A DNA stretch of 64,000 nt from Begonia masoniana (taxonomy: Eukaryota > Streptophyta > Magnoliopsida > Cucurbitales > Begoniaceae). The stretch lies in assembly GCA_022432975.1 (NCBI GenBank), contig CM039503.1:44100655-44164654 (forward strand), written 5' to 3'. Numbering within the stretch: position 1 is the first letter of the stretch; the number at the start of each line of letters is the position of its first letter. The position numbers and the translations under genes are program-made. Below are positions 35,785 through 47,587 of the stretch, one piece after another. Under the pieces are notes generated by a model. The model worked only from the letters and a program-made list of their open reading frames with translations. It was not told the origin of the DNA and searched no databases.

Positions 35785-36175
35785 TGTAACACCCGGGATT
35801 TTTGGTGTTACGATTTCTAGTTATATGCTCAGAAACAGAGATTTTTACAATCATTTCACGAACGAGAAATTTTATTGGAACCCTAAGAATTAATTGGGAG
35901 GTTAAATGGAATGAAAAGGTTAGTTGAGATAAATTACGAGCTCAAAGTATTCGATGAAATGCTTGAAAGACGTAAACCGGAATTTCTAGGAAATTGCCTT
36001 ATGATATGAGTTATGTTTAGTTTTGGAATTGGTTTGTTTAGGATCAATTTTAATGCTGAGATTGTGAAATGTCTTAGGTGGAGAAGCTTAAGGTGAAGTG
36101 CTTGGATTGCTAAGGACGCCAGGTAAGTGGGTGTTAGGTTTTCGGCCCTTAAGGCCCTACATGCTCTCAACATGT

Positions 36176-36976
36176 CATCAAGTATCTGAATCATCCGCTC
36201 AGATTGTCCATCGATCTAAGGATGAAGCGTAGTGCTAAACGTTAACTTTGTACTCATAGAGCCTTGCAAACTTCTCCAAAATCTTGAAGTGAACCTAGGA
36301 TCTCGATCCGAAACAATTGATACTGGAATCTCATATAACCTAACAATCTCTTGGACGTATAACTCAGCCAACTGGTTCATCGTATAGGTCATTTTCACTG
36401 GTAAGAAATTGGCTGACTTTGTCAATCTGTCCACCACGACCCATATACTATTGTGACCCTTGGTTTTCCTCGGTAAACCAACTACAAAATCCATTGAAAT
36501 ATATTCTCATTTCCACTCGTGAATTAGTAAAGGCTGTAACATCCCACCTTGCCTTTGGTGTTCTGCTTTCACTTGTTAGCAAACTAAGCATGACTGTACA
36601 TAGTTGGCTACTTCTCGTTTCATGTTGGGTCACCAATAGTGCACCTTCAAATCTCGGTACATTTTAGTGTTGTCTGGATGCACTGAGAAAGACGATGAGT
36701 GTGCTTCCGCCAAGATCAATTTTCATAATTCTTCATCCTTTGGAACGTACCATCGATTTCTAAATTTCACAATGCCTTCCTCAGAGTAACCGAATTCGGA
36801 AGATGCATCTGTTAACTTATTTAAAATATCCGCATTTTCCTTTGAATCCTTCTGTTAAGCTTCTTTAATTCTGTGTAAGATAGTCGGCCATATTGTCAAG
36901 TCCGAAAGCAAGGCCGAAAGCTCTGAAACTTTTTCCAATTCAAACTTCTGAATTTCCTTGCCCAAAGAAATTGACA
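36176..36976 (-). pseudogene. Gypsy integrase remnant inside element D
   Basis: Minus-strand frame 36494-36216 has MDFVVGLPRKTKGHNSIWVV, VDRLTKSANFLP, LYEIPVSIVSDRDPRFTSRF: integrase core with first and second Asp regions. Sequence up to 36976 extends upstream towards the zinc-binding region (CVMLSLLT-like words, several stops). Orientation is opposite to the flanking LTR pieces. Confidence 0.8.
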
Positions 36977-37386
36977 TGTAAGAAACGAGTTTAGAATTTT
37001 TAGGGTAATGTTAGAAATTGATAAGTTTAGCGTATTAATGGCTATTAATGGTAAAGTTATGAATATTGTTAGTAGTTAATGTGAAAATTGAATGTTGGTT
37101 GGAAATTTGGGTAGTTGAAGAGTATAAATGTCATTGATGGTTAGTTGAGATAAATTACGAGCTCAAGGTGTTCGATGAAATGCTTGAAAGATGTAAACCA
37201 AAATTTCTAGGAAATTTCCTTAATAAGAGTTGTGTTTAGTTTTGAAATTGGTTTGTTTATGATCGATTTTAATGCTGAGATTGTGAAATATCTTAGGTGA
37301 AGAAGGTTTAAGGTGAAGTGCTCGGATTGTTAAGGACGCCAGGTAAGTGGGTTTTAGGTTTTCGGCCCTTAAGGCCCTACATTGTA

Positions 37387-37640
37387 ACGATGCTAGGATG
37401 TTTGGTGCGCGCGGTGCGTGCGTCAGGCGCGCGGCGCGTACGGTGGGCACGGTGTGTGCGGTGCTTAAGGTGTACATGGTAGGTGCGCTGTGGGCAGTGA
37501 AGTGGGATCTGCCAGATGGGTGCACGGTAGACGTGCGATGCGCGCGCGGTGCATGTGCCATGGGCGCGCAGTGTGCGCGCTGTGGGCACGCGGTGCACGA
37601 GAGGCAGGCGCACGGGGTGCGCGAGGGGCGCGCGAGCTGA
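37387..37640 (+). repeat. GC-rich GCGCG/GTGCG tract in LTR D
   Basis: Degenerate GCGCGCGGTGCG-type words in an otherwise AT-rich LTR, lying 257-510 bp from the LTR inner end. LTRs B and C have GC-rich palindrome arrays at a similar distance. The many open frames here are compositional artefacts. Confidence 0.75.
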
Positions 37641-37897
37641 TTACTTGGGCGCGCCCCATGAAGTGTCCTCTATGTTTTTTTGGGTCCCAAGTTTTAAACG
37701 ATGTTTTCCGACCTTAAACGAGCCCCTTTTAACTATGTTTTAGGTTAGGCTCTCGATATTGGTAAAAGAGGTCCGAATGTCTAGGTTTGTTTATAAAGTG
37801 TTAAAGGAAAAAAAAAATTATGTCAATTTAACAAAGAGTAAGCTAAGAGTATGTCACGGTTATGCCGTGACGGCCCCATTCGGGCGGGGTCGCCACA

Positions 37898-38620
37898 TTC
37901 TTGCCTTGCGGCAACTTCACCAAGTCATAAATGTGGTTCTCGTGAAGAGATTGTATCTCATCTTCCATGACTTTCAACCACTCTTTCTTCTCATCAAAGG
38001 AAATCACCTCTTGGTAAGTCTCTGGCTCTCCGGCATCTGTGAGCATTATATACTCATCTGAAGTGTATCTTGTCAAATGACACCGCTCTCTAATGGATCT
38101 TCTCAAAGGAGGTTCATCTGGCAACTCTTGAACTTCTTCTTTCGACTTGCTCAATAGGTTCAACATCATCAACTGTGGGGACTTCTCCATTTGTGGGACC
38201 GGTATCATGCTCTGGTTTTGTTCCCCCTTTATTGAAATGCTCTGTAGGTGTAAAAATTGGATCCAAATCGATCAGATTATCACTGTATCTCTCTGCCATT
38301 TCTGCCTTATCGATGTCCTTGATGCTTTGGTCCTCCACGAACACTGCATCTCTGCTTTTGACAAGCTTTTTCTGCATCGGATTATAGAACCTGTAGCCAA
38401 ACTCATCAAGACCATAGCTGATGAACACACATGACCTCATCTTCACATCGAGCTTTGACTGCTTGTCATTCAGAATGTGAACTAAGGCCTTGAACCCAAA
38501 GATTCACAAATGACTATAAGACACTTCTTTTCCCGACCACATCCTATTAAGAACTTCGAAACCCAACGAGACACTCGGCGTGAGATTCAAAACATGAACC
38601 ACTGTACTCAAGGCTCTACC
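37898..38620 (-). pseudogene. Copia I linker between integrase and reverse transcriptase
   Basis: 38446-37903 reads through the integrase C-terminal region (CVFISYGLDEFGYRFYNP, KKLVKSRDAVFVED) and the start of reverse transcriptase (EVISFDEKKEWLKVMEDEI, HIYDLVKLPQGK) across a frame change near 38150. It joins 35784 once element D is removed. Confidence 0.85.
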
Positions 38621-39466
38621 CTAAAAAGACCTCGGCAATTGTGACTGCGAAAGCAAACATCTCACCCTCTCAACAAGTGTCATGTTCATTCTCTCAGCTA
38701 ACCCGTTCAACTGAGGAGTCTTTAGAGGTCTCTTTTGATGCCGAATACCCTGCTTTCTGCAATACTTATCAAAAGGACCACAGTACTCACCCCCATTATT
38801 TGTCCAGATGTACTTGAGCTTCACACTTATTTCTCTTTCCACAAAAGCATGAAATTTCTTGAAGACATCTAGCACTTGAATTTTTGACTTCAACATATAC
38901 ACCCAAATCTTCCTTGAATTATCATCGATGAAAGTCACAAAGTACAACGCACCACCAAGTATTCTTGTCTTCATTAGGCCGCACACATCAGAGTACACCA
39001 TGTCAAATATACCCGATTTCCAGAAGTGAGGAGCTCTCTTGAAGGCAACTCGAGTCTGCTTGTCTACCAAACAATGAACACACTGCTTTAGAGAGCCATT
39101 TTTCATACCTGATAGTAGGTTCTTCTTGGCTAGAATTATCAATCTCTTCTCACTCATATGGCTAAGCCGGTTGTGCCAAAGTTCTATCGCGCCTTCATTG
39201 TCTATAAAATAGACTGTAGAATCCGCGATCTTCACGTGCATCATATACAATGAGAAACATTTTTCTCCTCTCGCCACAATCAAAGAGCTTTTAGTGAGCT
39301 TCCATTTTCCATCACGAAAGGTGCTGCAAAACTCTTCGTCTTCGAGCTTGCTGGTCAAGATCAAATTTAGGCGGATGTCGGAATGTGCTTCACAGCTCTC
39401 AAAACCAAGGTGTTGCCATTGTTGGTTTCCAAATGCACGTCTCCTATACCAATAGCTTTTGCAATA
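38621..39466 (-). pseudogene. Copia I integrase
   Basis: Open frame 39499-38621; the part beyond 39471 belongs to the inserted LTR. It contains the pre-integrase zinc-binding region (LWHNRLSHMS, CVHCLVDKQTR) and the integrase core: SDVCGLMKTRILGGALYFVT, FIDDNSRKIWVY, WTNNGGEYCG and TPQLNGLAERMN. The second catalytic residue region reads TNNGGEY where family members usually have SDNGGEY, so Asp is replaced by Asn. The frame is cut by the CRM-like insertion. Confidence 0.88.
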
Positions 39467-39471
39467 CCATC

Positions 39472-40675
39472 TGACATGCCAAGGAGGCTGATCTCCCATT
39501 CACAAACAAAGGTCCAAACTTTATTCAATCTCTTTACTAATGACCTTGTTTCTTTTGCAGGTGTTGATCCTGTTGAAGATGCGACATGGGAGCCAAGCTT
39601 GATGGATATGGATCAATCTCTTCACACCTTGACTTGGGATGCACAGATGAATTCAACTCAAGACCCAAAGAGAATTTGTCTTCCTGGCCTCAATACAGTG
39701 TAACTATTTATTTGTTTTTCTTTTGGCAAACATTAACCTTTTTTTTGTGTTGGCAAACAATTAGCCATTTGAGTCATATGCATGAATTTAGATTGTGTGG
39801 TTAGGATTAGATTGAATAGTTAGGATTAGATGTATGATGGTGGCTAATTTGGGTTAAGTTCATGGGATGATGCTAGGCCATGAAGGAAGATTGCATGCAA
39901 GGCTCCATCAATTGCACCAATGAGGATTTAGCTTAAATGAGGCATGGATTTATGACTTGGCAGCAAGGACAAGAGGTAGTGCTCACAAGGATTGATGACT
40001 GGCACAAGGAGAGTACTTGATGACTTTTGCAAAGAATGAAGCTTCACCATTGGATGAAGCACAAGCACAAATGATCTCGGCCGTCCATCTCCATTTGATC
40101 AACGGTCATTGTAAAACCCTAGCCATCTTAGGTTTCTATTTAAACATAGCTATTGGTGTTTGTAGAAATCTTTTGCCAAATTAATACAAAAAATCTTTTT
40201 TCTCTCTAGCTTTAGAGTGAGTAAAACCCTAGTGGTTGTCCACAGTTTTCTAATCGTGTAAGAGGAGCCTCTATTGCTGAACAAGCTTAAGGGTTGCTTG
40301 GTTTAGCTCTTACATCTTCTTCTTCCTCTCTCCTAATGAGAGTTTAAAGGTTGAAGAAGGTGAAAACCTTCCCCAATGTGGTTGTTTTTCCCATGGAAAA
40401 GCATTAACCCAAGAGCATAACATAAGATAGCTCTTTGGGGCCTCTAAGGGGTTCATTTCACTTCTCCATTTCTACTCCATTCTTCATGCATTTTCACCAC
40501 CATTTACACGATTTCATTCACACACATTTCGCCTTTACATTTTGTGCCATTAAACTTTCATTTCCATCTTCATATTTTCATTGTTTTCATCTCATTTATC
40601 GGCTACACATCTCACCCGAGCACTCTTCATCTTTTCTGGGTTTTAGGTGGCCTTCTTTGGGTGGCTACCCCATCA
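39472..40675 (+). repeat. CRM-like 5' LTR, 1,204 bp
   Basis: Highly similar to 47588-48794. It contains a coding-looking stretch (from 39472: MPRRLISHSQTKVQT, then LTWDAQMNSTQD to a stop near 39701) that corresponds to the polyprotein tail in the 3' LTR. Confidence 0.92.
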
Positions 40676-41951
40676 AGTGGTATCAGACCTTAGGGTGCTT
40701 TCTCTGAGTGTTTTTAGTGCATTGGATCAACCTTTTTTATAAAGACCTTTTTTTCAAAGGTTGGCAGGTGTCTTCACCTAGCACAAAATCGAGCAGCGCA
40801 CCCCTCTGTTACCCATTTCTGGTTCTATTTTTAGTTGTTGTTTTGACATAGTTTAACCTATCATTTTCAGTAAGTTTTTAGTGTTTTGTTTAGCTTTTGT
40901 TTTTAAAAAATAACCCTTAAAAATTGGTTTCACTTATTGCACACATTGCATGAGAGTCGGCTAAGGTAAGCTCTCGGTTTCCATTTATTCTTCTCGGTTT
41001 CTTTGTCATCTCTTTTGGTTTCTTTTGTGTTTTATTTTTGCAGCAAGTTAGTGTATCTATTTCATCTATTTTATTTCGTGTTGTCATCTTAAGTATTAAT
41101 ATAAATCAAGATTGAAATCGGTTTTGTGCAAGATTGTGAGAAATCCACTTTGACCAATTCTAACTTACTTTGTTTTGTGTTATTTTGTATTGTTTTTTTA
41201 TTCTATTTTTGTTCTAATCTTAATATGAAATTATTCTGAATATATTATGGTTATCCATGTTTAAAAATTTCAGTGCTGGATTAGGAAATTGAACTGGTCA
41301 ATTTAATGTTTTAAGTTGCATATTAGGTGTTTGTTAAAAAGCCTCAATAAAACTTTTTACTTAAAATTTTCGTGTATTTGCTCAATTTGTGTTCTTATCG
41401 CTTTAATATCATTTTATATGCATAATATAACTTTCCTATAACTTAATTCATAAGTCTATTAAATTAATTTGCATTTAAGTTAGTAATGTTTGGGCACAAT
41501 TTTCTAGAAAACTAACTTTAATTCACTTTTTAGCAATTTTAGATCACTTACTTTATCCCTTAAATTTACCAAATTTGAACTCTATTGTCTTGTACTAAAT
41601 TTATATCAACTAAAAAATGTATAATGTTATCAAATTGGGTAAACTTTAGGTCATTTTAAGAAAACTAAAAGTTCAATCTATCACATTAAAAAAGTGCACC
41701 TTTAAATTGGGTGTTATTTTGAAATTTTGTTTATTGTTTTTTTTAGTGTGATTAGGTTTTCCTAATATCTTAAGTAGATAATCATTTCCCCTAATCTCCT
41801 TTAAAGTCATCAACTTTAATTTAAAAAAACAAAAACAAAATAAATTTCAACTTTCCCCCCAAATTTCCTTGAGACTTAAAGCTTACACCTTTTATATCAT
41901 AAACTTTAAGTACTTAAACACTTAACCTAATTATCTCTTCCTAACACATAA
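40676..41951 (+). other. CRM-like 5' leader: primer site and non-coding
   Basis: TGGTATCAGA primer site at 40678-40687, then about 1.25 kb of AT-rich untranslated sequence before gag. No ORF of interest. Confidence 0.75.
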
Positions 41952-43260
41952 ATGGTTAAGATAAGGTGCGGAACTAACCGAGAAATCATTCAAAACATAG
42001 ACAACACTCGTGGTAAGGAAGTTCCATCTACCGAGTCTTTCACCCACCATAAGGGTGAATTAAGCATGCAAGGTCAAATTGAGGGCTTGATTAAAGCGGT
42101 GACTTCCCTAACCCAACGAGTTGAGGACATGGACTTAAGATTCAATATATCCCGCGAACCAAGGACACACAATCCTCGTAGGGACATCCATTCAAGGGAC
42201 ACCCCCCTAGAAACCCCAATCCAACGAAGGATGCAACGTCCCCATGGAAGAAATCCTCGACAAGATCTTCGAGATCACCAAGAGGAAGATGAATGTGTTG
42301 AACGACCCCGAATAAGAAATTCTCGCCAAGATCCTCAAGATCACAAAGAGGATGATGAATGGACTGAACGCCCGTGAAGAAGAAGATTTCGACAATATGA
42401 CTATTCGGAAGATGATGAATGGACGTTGGACGAAGAGGAGAATTATCGTCCACGTAGCTGTAAAGATGACCATGATCTACGAAATGCCAAATTGTCTATC
42501 CCGCCATTCAATGGGACATGTGACGGAAACACATACATAGATTGGGTAGACAAAGTTGAAAAGGTCTTAGAATGTCATGACTACTCCGAGAGAGTGAAGA
42601 TCCAATTGGTCTCTCTCGAATTATCGGGTCATGCCGCCCTATGGTGGGCCGGCCTCAAGGCCAAAAAGGTTACTCGAATATGGCGAACCTATCACTACAT
42701 AGAGGGAGATGAAAACCCTCATGAGAAGGAGGTTCATACCAAAGCACTACAAGTATGAGTTTTACCAACAATTGCATAACCTCTGACAAAATAGTCAGTC
42801 AGTGGACGAGTATCTCGCAGAATTTAAGACCCTCAAGATGCGTTGTGGTTTAGAAGAACCCAAGGAACAAGAAGTGGCTAGGTTCATTCGTGGACTTAAT
42901 CGGGATATTGGAGACATAGTGGAGTTGCAACAATTGGAGACCATGGATAAGGTCACTGTGGAGAGACAACTCAAGAGGAAGAAGACAAATCATTATCTGT
43001 CTAAATTTACACCTAGACCATAAAATTTCAACAAGACTACCACCACTACTATGACTCGAAATGATAGAAAATGACATTTTAACCGTAATTGGCCCCCTAT
43101 AGAAGTAAGTGGTGCGACAAAACCTATAGGGAAACTTTAAGGGCTCAATCAAGGAAACAATCCAGTGACCAAGCCCAACAATAAAAAGGCTCAGAACGTC
43201 AAATGCTATAAATGCTTACGCAAAGGACATTATGTCAATGAATGCCCTAACCATAGGGTA
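41952..43260 (+). pseudogene. CRM-like gag
   Basis: 41952-42377 starts MVKIRCGTNREIIQ with a coiled N-terminus, then an Arg/Asp-rich linker. A shifted frame (42426-42758) has the capsid block LSIPPFNGTCDGNTYIDWVD and SLELSGHAALWWAG. 42802-43023 continues with DEYLAEFKTLKMRC. The nucleocapsid knuckle CYKCLRKGHYVNEC lies near 43200. Frame changes near 42380, 42760 and 43030 break it. Confidence 0.88.
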
Positions 43261-43987
43261 ATAGTAATCAAGGAATCCACCGGCGAATGGGAGAGCGAAG
43301 ATGATGAAGGGCAATGCGATATGGTAATAGAGGAGGAAGTGATGGAGGAGAGTGGCACCGACAATGATGAATGCCCGCCTCAAGATGGACCTCTACTTAT
43401 GGTTATTAGAAGAGCTCTTATCTCAAAGAACACGAAAGATGACTGTCAAAGGGAAAACATATTCCACAGTCGATGTGTGGTAAAAGATAAAGTGTGTTCA
43501 CTCATCATTGATAAAGGTAGTTGTGTGAACGTTGCATCTAAGGAGATGGTCGACAAGTTAAAGTTGCAACTGTTCCTACAAGTTGAGGTGGTTAGATGAT
43601 CGTGACGACATTAAAGTGAACAAGAAAGTGACCATCGACTTTACTATTGGCAAGTACAAGGACTCGGTCCTTTGTGATGTCGTTCCGATGAACGCTAGTC
43701 ACCTGCTATTGGGTCGACCCTAGCAATATGATCGTAAGTTGACACATGATGGATTCCTCAACAAGTACACATTAAACTTCGGAGGAAGGATGATTAAGTT
43801 ACTACCTATGACTCCAGAGCAAGTGGCACAAGACGATGCCAAGAGGAAAGATGAAAAGAAAAGGGAAGTTCTGATAATGTCAAAGCACGAGTTGAGATCA
43901 TCTATTGTCAAAGGAGAGATGCTTATTTTGGTACTATTTCGAGACTGGGTTATGCAGTTGAGAGAGATTCGTCTAGCCGTCCAAAAC
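43261..43987 (+). pseudogene. CRM-like protease region
   Basis: 43165-43599 has HSRCVVKDKVCSLIIDKGSC followed by VNVASKEMVDKL, a retropepsin whose catalytic triplet reads DKG instead of DGG/DSG. A frame change near 43600 precedes DVVPMNASHLLLGRP, the second protease motif. 43739-43987 leads towards reverse transcriptase until cut by the hAT. Confidence 0.82.
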
Positions 43988-44993
43988 TAGGGGTGATCCT
44001 GGTCCGGTTCGGTTCAGTTTTTGAAGGGATTAGGATCGGACCACTAATTTCAGTTTTCAAATTTTTGCACCAATAAGGATAAAATTTTTCCCAGAACCGG
44101 ACCAGAATTTTGGTCTCGGTTCTGGTCCGCCCAAGATTTTTTTTTTTTGCTGCACTAAAAAATTTCTAAGCCATACCCACAACAAAAAAGCCAAAAAAAT
44201 AACCGGACCAGAAATCAATTAGTCTACAAAAAATAAGAAAAAAATTGAACAGGAAGGAAAACAAATTGAAATAAATCACCCATCCATACAAACAGAACCG
44301 AAATCTAACAAACAAAACAGCAAAATACACGCTAAAAAGAGCCAAAATCTAACAAACAGAATAGCAAAAATTATATCACAGTCCAAAAAAAGAACAGTAA
44401 AAACATATAGGGTCGGCACTCTCTCGGTGAAACCGAGAGAGTGCCTCAGATGCCAAAACAGAATCAATTGAGGCAAAAATAATAGAAATTAAACGTATAA
44501 TACGAAGATTAATAGAAAAGTGAAAGCAGAACCAAACCTGTGGTGTTGAATCGTTTGATGATGCTCAGATAAAGTGCGAGTTGCGAAAAATGGCGAGACC
44601 TGGCGAGGGCGACTTGCGCACTGGGCGAGACTCGAGAGACGGCGAGATCCGACAAGATACGGCGAGACCCGAGGGCGACTGGTGCGAGAGACACTGCGAG
44701 GCGAGAGACAATGCGAGGCGAGAGATGCGAGCGAAGGAGAAAGAAGACACAGAGAGAGCGAACTGCGAAGCGTTCAACGACTCAGACGTTTTTTTTATGG
44801 TTTTAGGGTTCCTATTGGTCCGAGTCGGTTTCATGGATTTTGGTCACCAAAACCGAGAATCAAACCAGTAATTTCGGTTCTCCTTTAAAAGAACCGAAAT
44901 CTGTTATTTTTTCCAGCAAAACCGACCAGAACCGGACCAAATAGCTCGGTTCTGGTCCGATTCTCGATTCTGGTCGGTTCTTGCTCACCCCTA
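43988..44993. mobile_element. Non-autonomous hAT element, 1,006 bp
   Basis: Ends TAGGGGTGATC and (in reverse) TAGGGGTGAGC, with perfect 8-bp target duplication TCCAAAAC at 43980-43987 and 44994-45001. Removing it rejoins the pol frame. The subterminal regions are rich in GGTTCGGTT/GGTCCGG words in both orientations. There is no transposase. A hairpin with 14-bp arms GGCACTCTCTCGGT/ACCGAGAGAGTGCC and loop GAA lies at 44415-44445. The GC-rich open frames near 44570-44890 are not convincing genes. Confidence 0.92.
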
Positions 44994-45001
44994 TCCAAAA
45001 C

Positions 45002-45595
45002 CTACTCAAGGACTTTCAAGTCATTTTTCCCGAGGAGTTGCTAAAATGATTACTACCTATACGTGGCATCGAACATCAAATAGATCTCCAACCTGGATCT
45101 ATACTTCCTAACCGACCGGCCTACCGAATGAGACCTAAAGAAGCGAAAGAATTGCAAGAGCAAGTAAGCGAGTTATTGGACAAGGGATACATTAGAGAAT
45201 CCATGAGTCCATACGCTGTTCCTACCTTACTTGTACCAAAGAAAGACGGCACCATGAGGATGTTTGTCGATAGTCGAGTGATTAATCAAATTACTATTAA
45301 ATATCGATTTTCGATACCTAGGCTCGAGGATATGTTGGACGAGTGGAGCGTCCATTTTCTGAAAGGTGGGTTTGAAAAGTGGTTACCACCAAATTCGTAT
45401 GAGAGAAGGTGATGAGTGGAAGACCGCTTTTAAGACAAAGTAAGAATTGTTTGAGTGGATGGTTATGTCATTCGGTCTTACAAATACCCCTAGTACTTTC
45501 ATGCGGTTGATGCACTACATCCTTAAGGATTTTCTTGGCAAGTTTATTGTCGTCTATTTTGATGACATCCTAGTCTATAGCTTTAACCTTCCCTA
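45002..45595 (+). pseudogene. CRM-like reverse transcriptase
   Basis: 45128-45412 contains [36 protein letters not shown] and [19 protein letters not shown]. After frame changes near 45355 and a stop near 45440, the catalytic segment [13 protein letters not shown] is intact near 45542-45580. The enzyme would copy element RNA to DNA, but the frame is broken. Confidence 0.9.
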
Positions 45596-46391
45596 ACATT
45601 TGAACCACTTAAGCACCTTATTCCAAACATTGAGGAAGACAAAGTTGTTTGGAAATTTGAGCAAATGTTCTTTCGCCCAAGAGAAGGTACACTTTCTTGG
45701 ATTCATCATATCGAAGAATGGGATGAAAGTTGACGAGGAGAAAGTAAACGCCATTAAAGAATGGCCTACTCCTAATAGAGTTTCTGAGGTTCGTAGCTTT
45801 CATGGACTAGACTCCTTTTATAGGAGATTTATCAAGGATTTTAGCTCTATTGTAGCTCCCATTACTGATTGTACGAAGAAGGGAGTAGAATTTGCATGGA
45901 CTCCTGCCTGCCACAGAAGTTTTGAGCTGATTAAAAAGAAGTTATGTCATTCCCTCAATTTAGCCTTTCCAGGTTTCAATAAGGTCTTTGAAATCAAAAG
46001 TGATGCATCCGGAGTTGGTGTTGGCACTGTATTGATGCAAGAGGGTAAGCCAATTGCATATTTTAGTGAGAAATTAAAGAGGACAGCTCTCAATTACTCA
46101 ACTTATGACAAAGAATTCTATGTTGTCATACGAGCATTGGAGCAATGGCAACACTATCTCTTATCCAAAGAGTTTGTGATACACTCTAACCACCAATCTC
46201 TTAAACATATTAAGAGTCAGCATAAACTCAACAAAAGAAATGCAAAGTGGGTTGAATTTTTGGAGCGATTTCCTTACAACCTTAAGTATTTGAAAGGAGA
46301 AAATAATGTTGTCGCTGACGTTCTATCCCAAAAAAGAATCCTATTAACTGAATTGGGAGTTAGATTTTTCGGATTTGATTAGATCAAGACC
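45596..46391 (+). pseudogene. CRM-like RNase H
   Basis: 45600-46382 is one open frame: thumb/connection ([35 protein letters not shown]) then RNase H ([40 protein letters not shown]). The family usually has HTDH for the last block; here HSNH removes the catalytic Asp. Confidence 0.9.
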
Positions 46392-47587
46392 ATGTACGAA
46401 TCGGATTCTGACTTTGGTTCGTGCTACACACGTTACCTGGAAAAAGTCGAAGAAGGATATTATATTATGGATGGATTCTTACTAAGGGGAGGAAAATTAT
46501 GTATCCCTAACTGTAGCTTAAGGCTAAGCCTTGTCAAGGAAGCTCATAACGGAGGCCTTGCGGGCCATTTTAGAGAAAAGAAGACCCTTAGTATGCTTAA
46601 GGAGTATTTCTTCTGGCTGCATATGATGCGAGACGTACACCGATTGATTGAGCAGTGCACCGTGTGCAAAAGGGCCAAGAGCAAGGTCCTACCCCAAGGA
46701 TTGTATTTGCCATTATCGGTTCCAACTCACCCGTGGGTTGAAATTAGTATGGATTTTGTTTTGGGATTACTGCGGACCGCCAGAAGTAAAGATTCCATTA
46801 TGGTGGTCGTTGACCGATTTTCAAAGATGGCACACTTTATTGCGTGCAACAAGACGCAACCTTAATAGCCGATCTTTTCTTTAAGGAGATTGTCCGTCTC
46901 TACGGAGTGCCTCACTCAATTCTGTCGGATAGAGACACAAAATTTTTAAGCACTTTTTGAAAGGCACTATAGAAGAACTTGGGGACCAAGTTATGCTATA
47001 GTACGTCTTTTCATCCACAAACTGACGGGCAAATGGAGGTCGTAAACCGGACCTTGGGTATCCTCTTACAAACTGTCGTGGGCAAGATATTATCAAATTG
47101 GGACACTGTGCTACCACATCTTTGAATTCTGCTATAATCAAAACTTTCACTCCACCACCCAGCAAATGCCCTTTGAAGTAGTATATGGATTCAATCCTTT
47201 CACACCGTTGGATCTCGTCCCTATACCCACCAAGAATCTTGTTAACCCATCAGGAGCTAATAAGGCGGAGCAAGTTAAGAAGTTGCATGAAAAAGTACGT
47301 AAAGCCATCGAGAAGAGTAATGAAGGATATGCTAAACACGCAAATAAAGGTTGAAAAGAAGTCGTGTTTGAAGTAGGAGATTTGGTTTGGTTGCATTTAC
47401 GCAAAGAGCGTTTTCCAACAAAAAAGGCGATCTAAATTGCTCCCTAGAGCGGACGGTCCCTTTAAGATAGTGGAGCGGAACTTTACTCAATGTCCAAGAC
47501 CTGTCACCTTACAAGGGGGGAACATCTAGAGCATGAGAAAATCAAAACATTGGATTTGAGGTCAAATCCTCATTCACTCGGAGAGGA
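46392..47587 (+). pseudogene. CRM-like integrase
   Basis: 46392-46865 holds the zinc-binding HHCC region (GHFREKKTLSML, CTVCKRAKSK) and the first catalytic region SMDFVLGL...[14 protein letters not shown] stop near 46864 is followed by [12 protein letters not shown] (second Asp) and a block near 47015 that reads [12 protein letters not shown]. 47166-47354 is GFNPFTPLDLVPIPT. From 47490 a frame with EHLEHEKIKTLDLRSNP runs into the 3' LTR. Confidence 0.88.

Larger units (their letters stand above)
36078..37743 (+). other. Predicted mini-exons and intron 2 in LTR D
   Basis: Both LTR pieces carry acceptor GAAAT(G/A)TCTTAG, a mini-exon (36078-36122, 45 nt; 37297-37342, 46 nt) ending GGACGCCAG, and donor GTAAGT (introns from 36123 and 37343). 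The second copy can end at ATGTTTTAG (37743), giving a 401-bp intron that contains the GC-rich tract 37387-37640. Inference from motifs. Confidence 0.45.
35785..37897 (+). mobile_element. Gypsy-type LTR element D, rearranged
   Basis: Begins TGTAACACCCGGG at 35785 and ends GGTCGCCACA at 37897, flanked by the 5-bp duplication TTCTT (35780-35784 and 37898-37902). It has two partial copies of a B-like LTR in plus orientation (35785-36175 and about 36977-37897), which share the block ending GCCCTTAAGGCCCTACAT. The intervening integrase piece is on the opposite strand, an arrangement a simple insertion does not explain. Confidence 0.8.

Noticed and set aside
37347..37743. Several overlapping frames of 64-97 residues in the GCGCG tract
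   Set aside because: Compositional artefacts of a GC-rich repeat in LTR D; present on both strands.
44565..44888. Arg/Glu-rich frames inside the hAT
   Set aside because: Repeats of GCGAGA-type words; no hAT transposase motifs, and the element otherwise appears non-coding.
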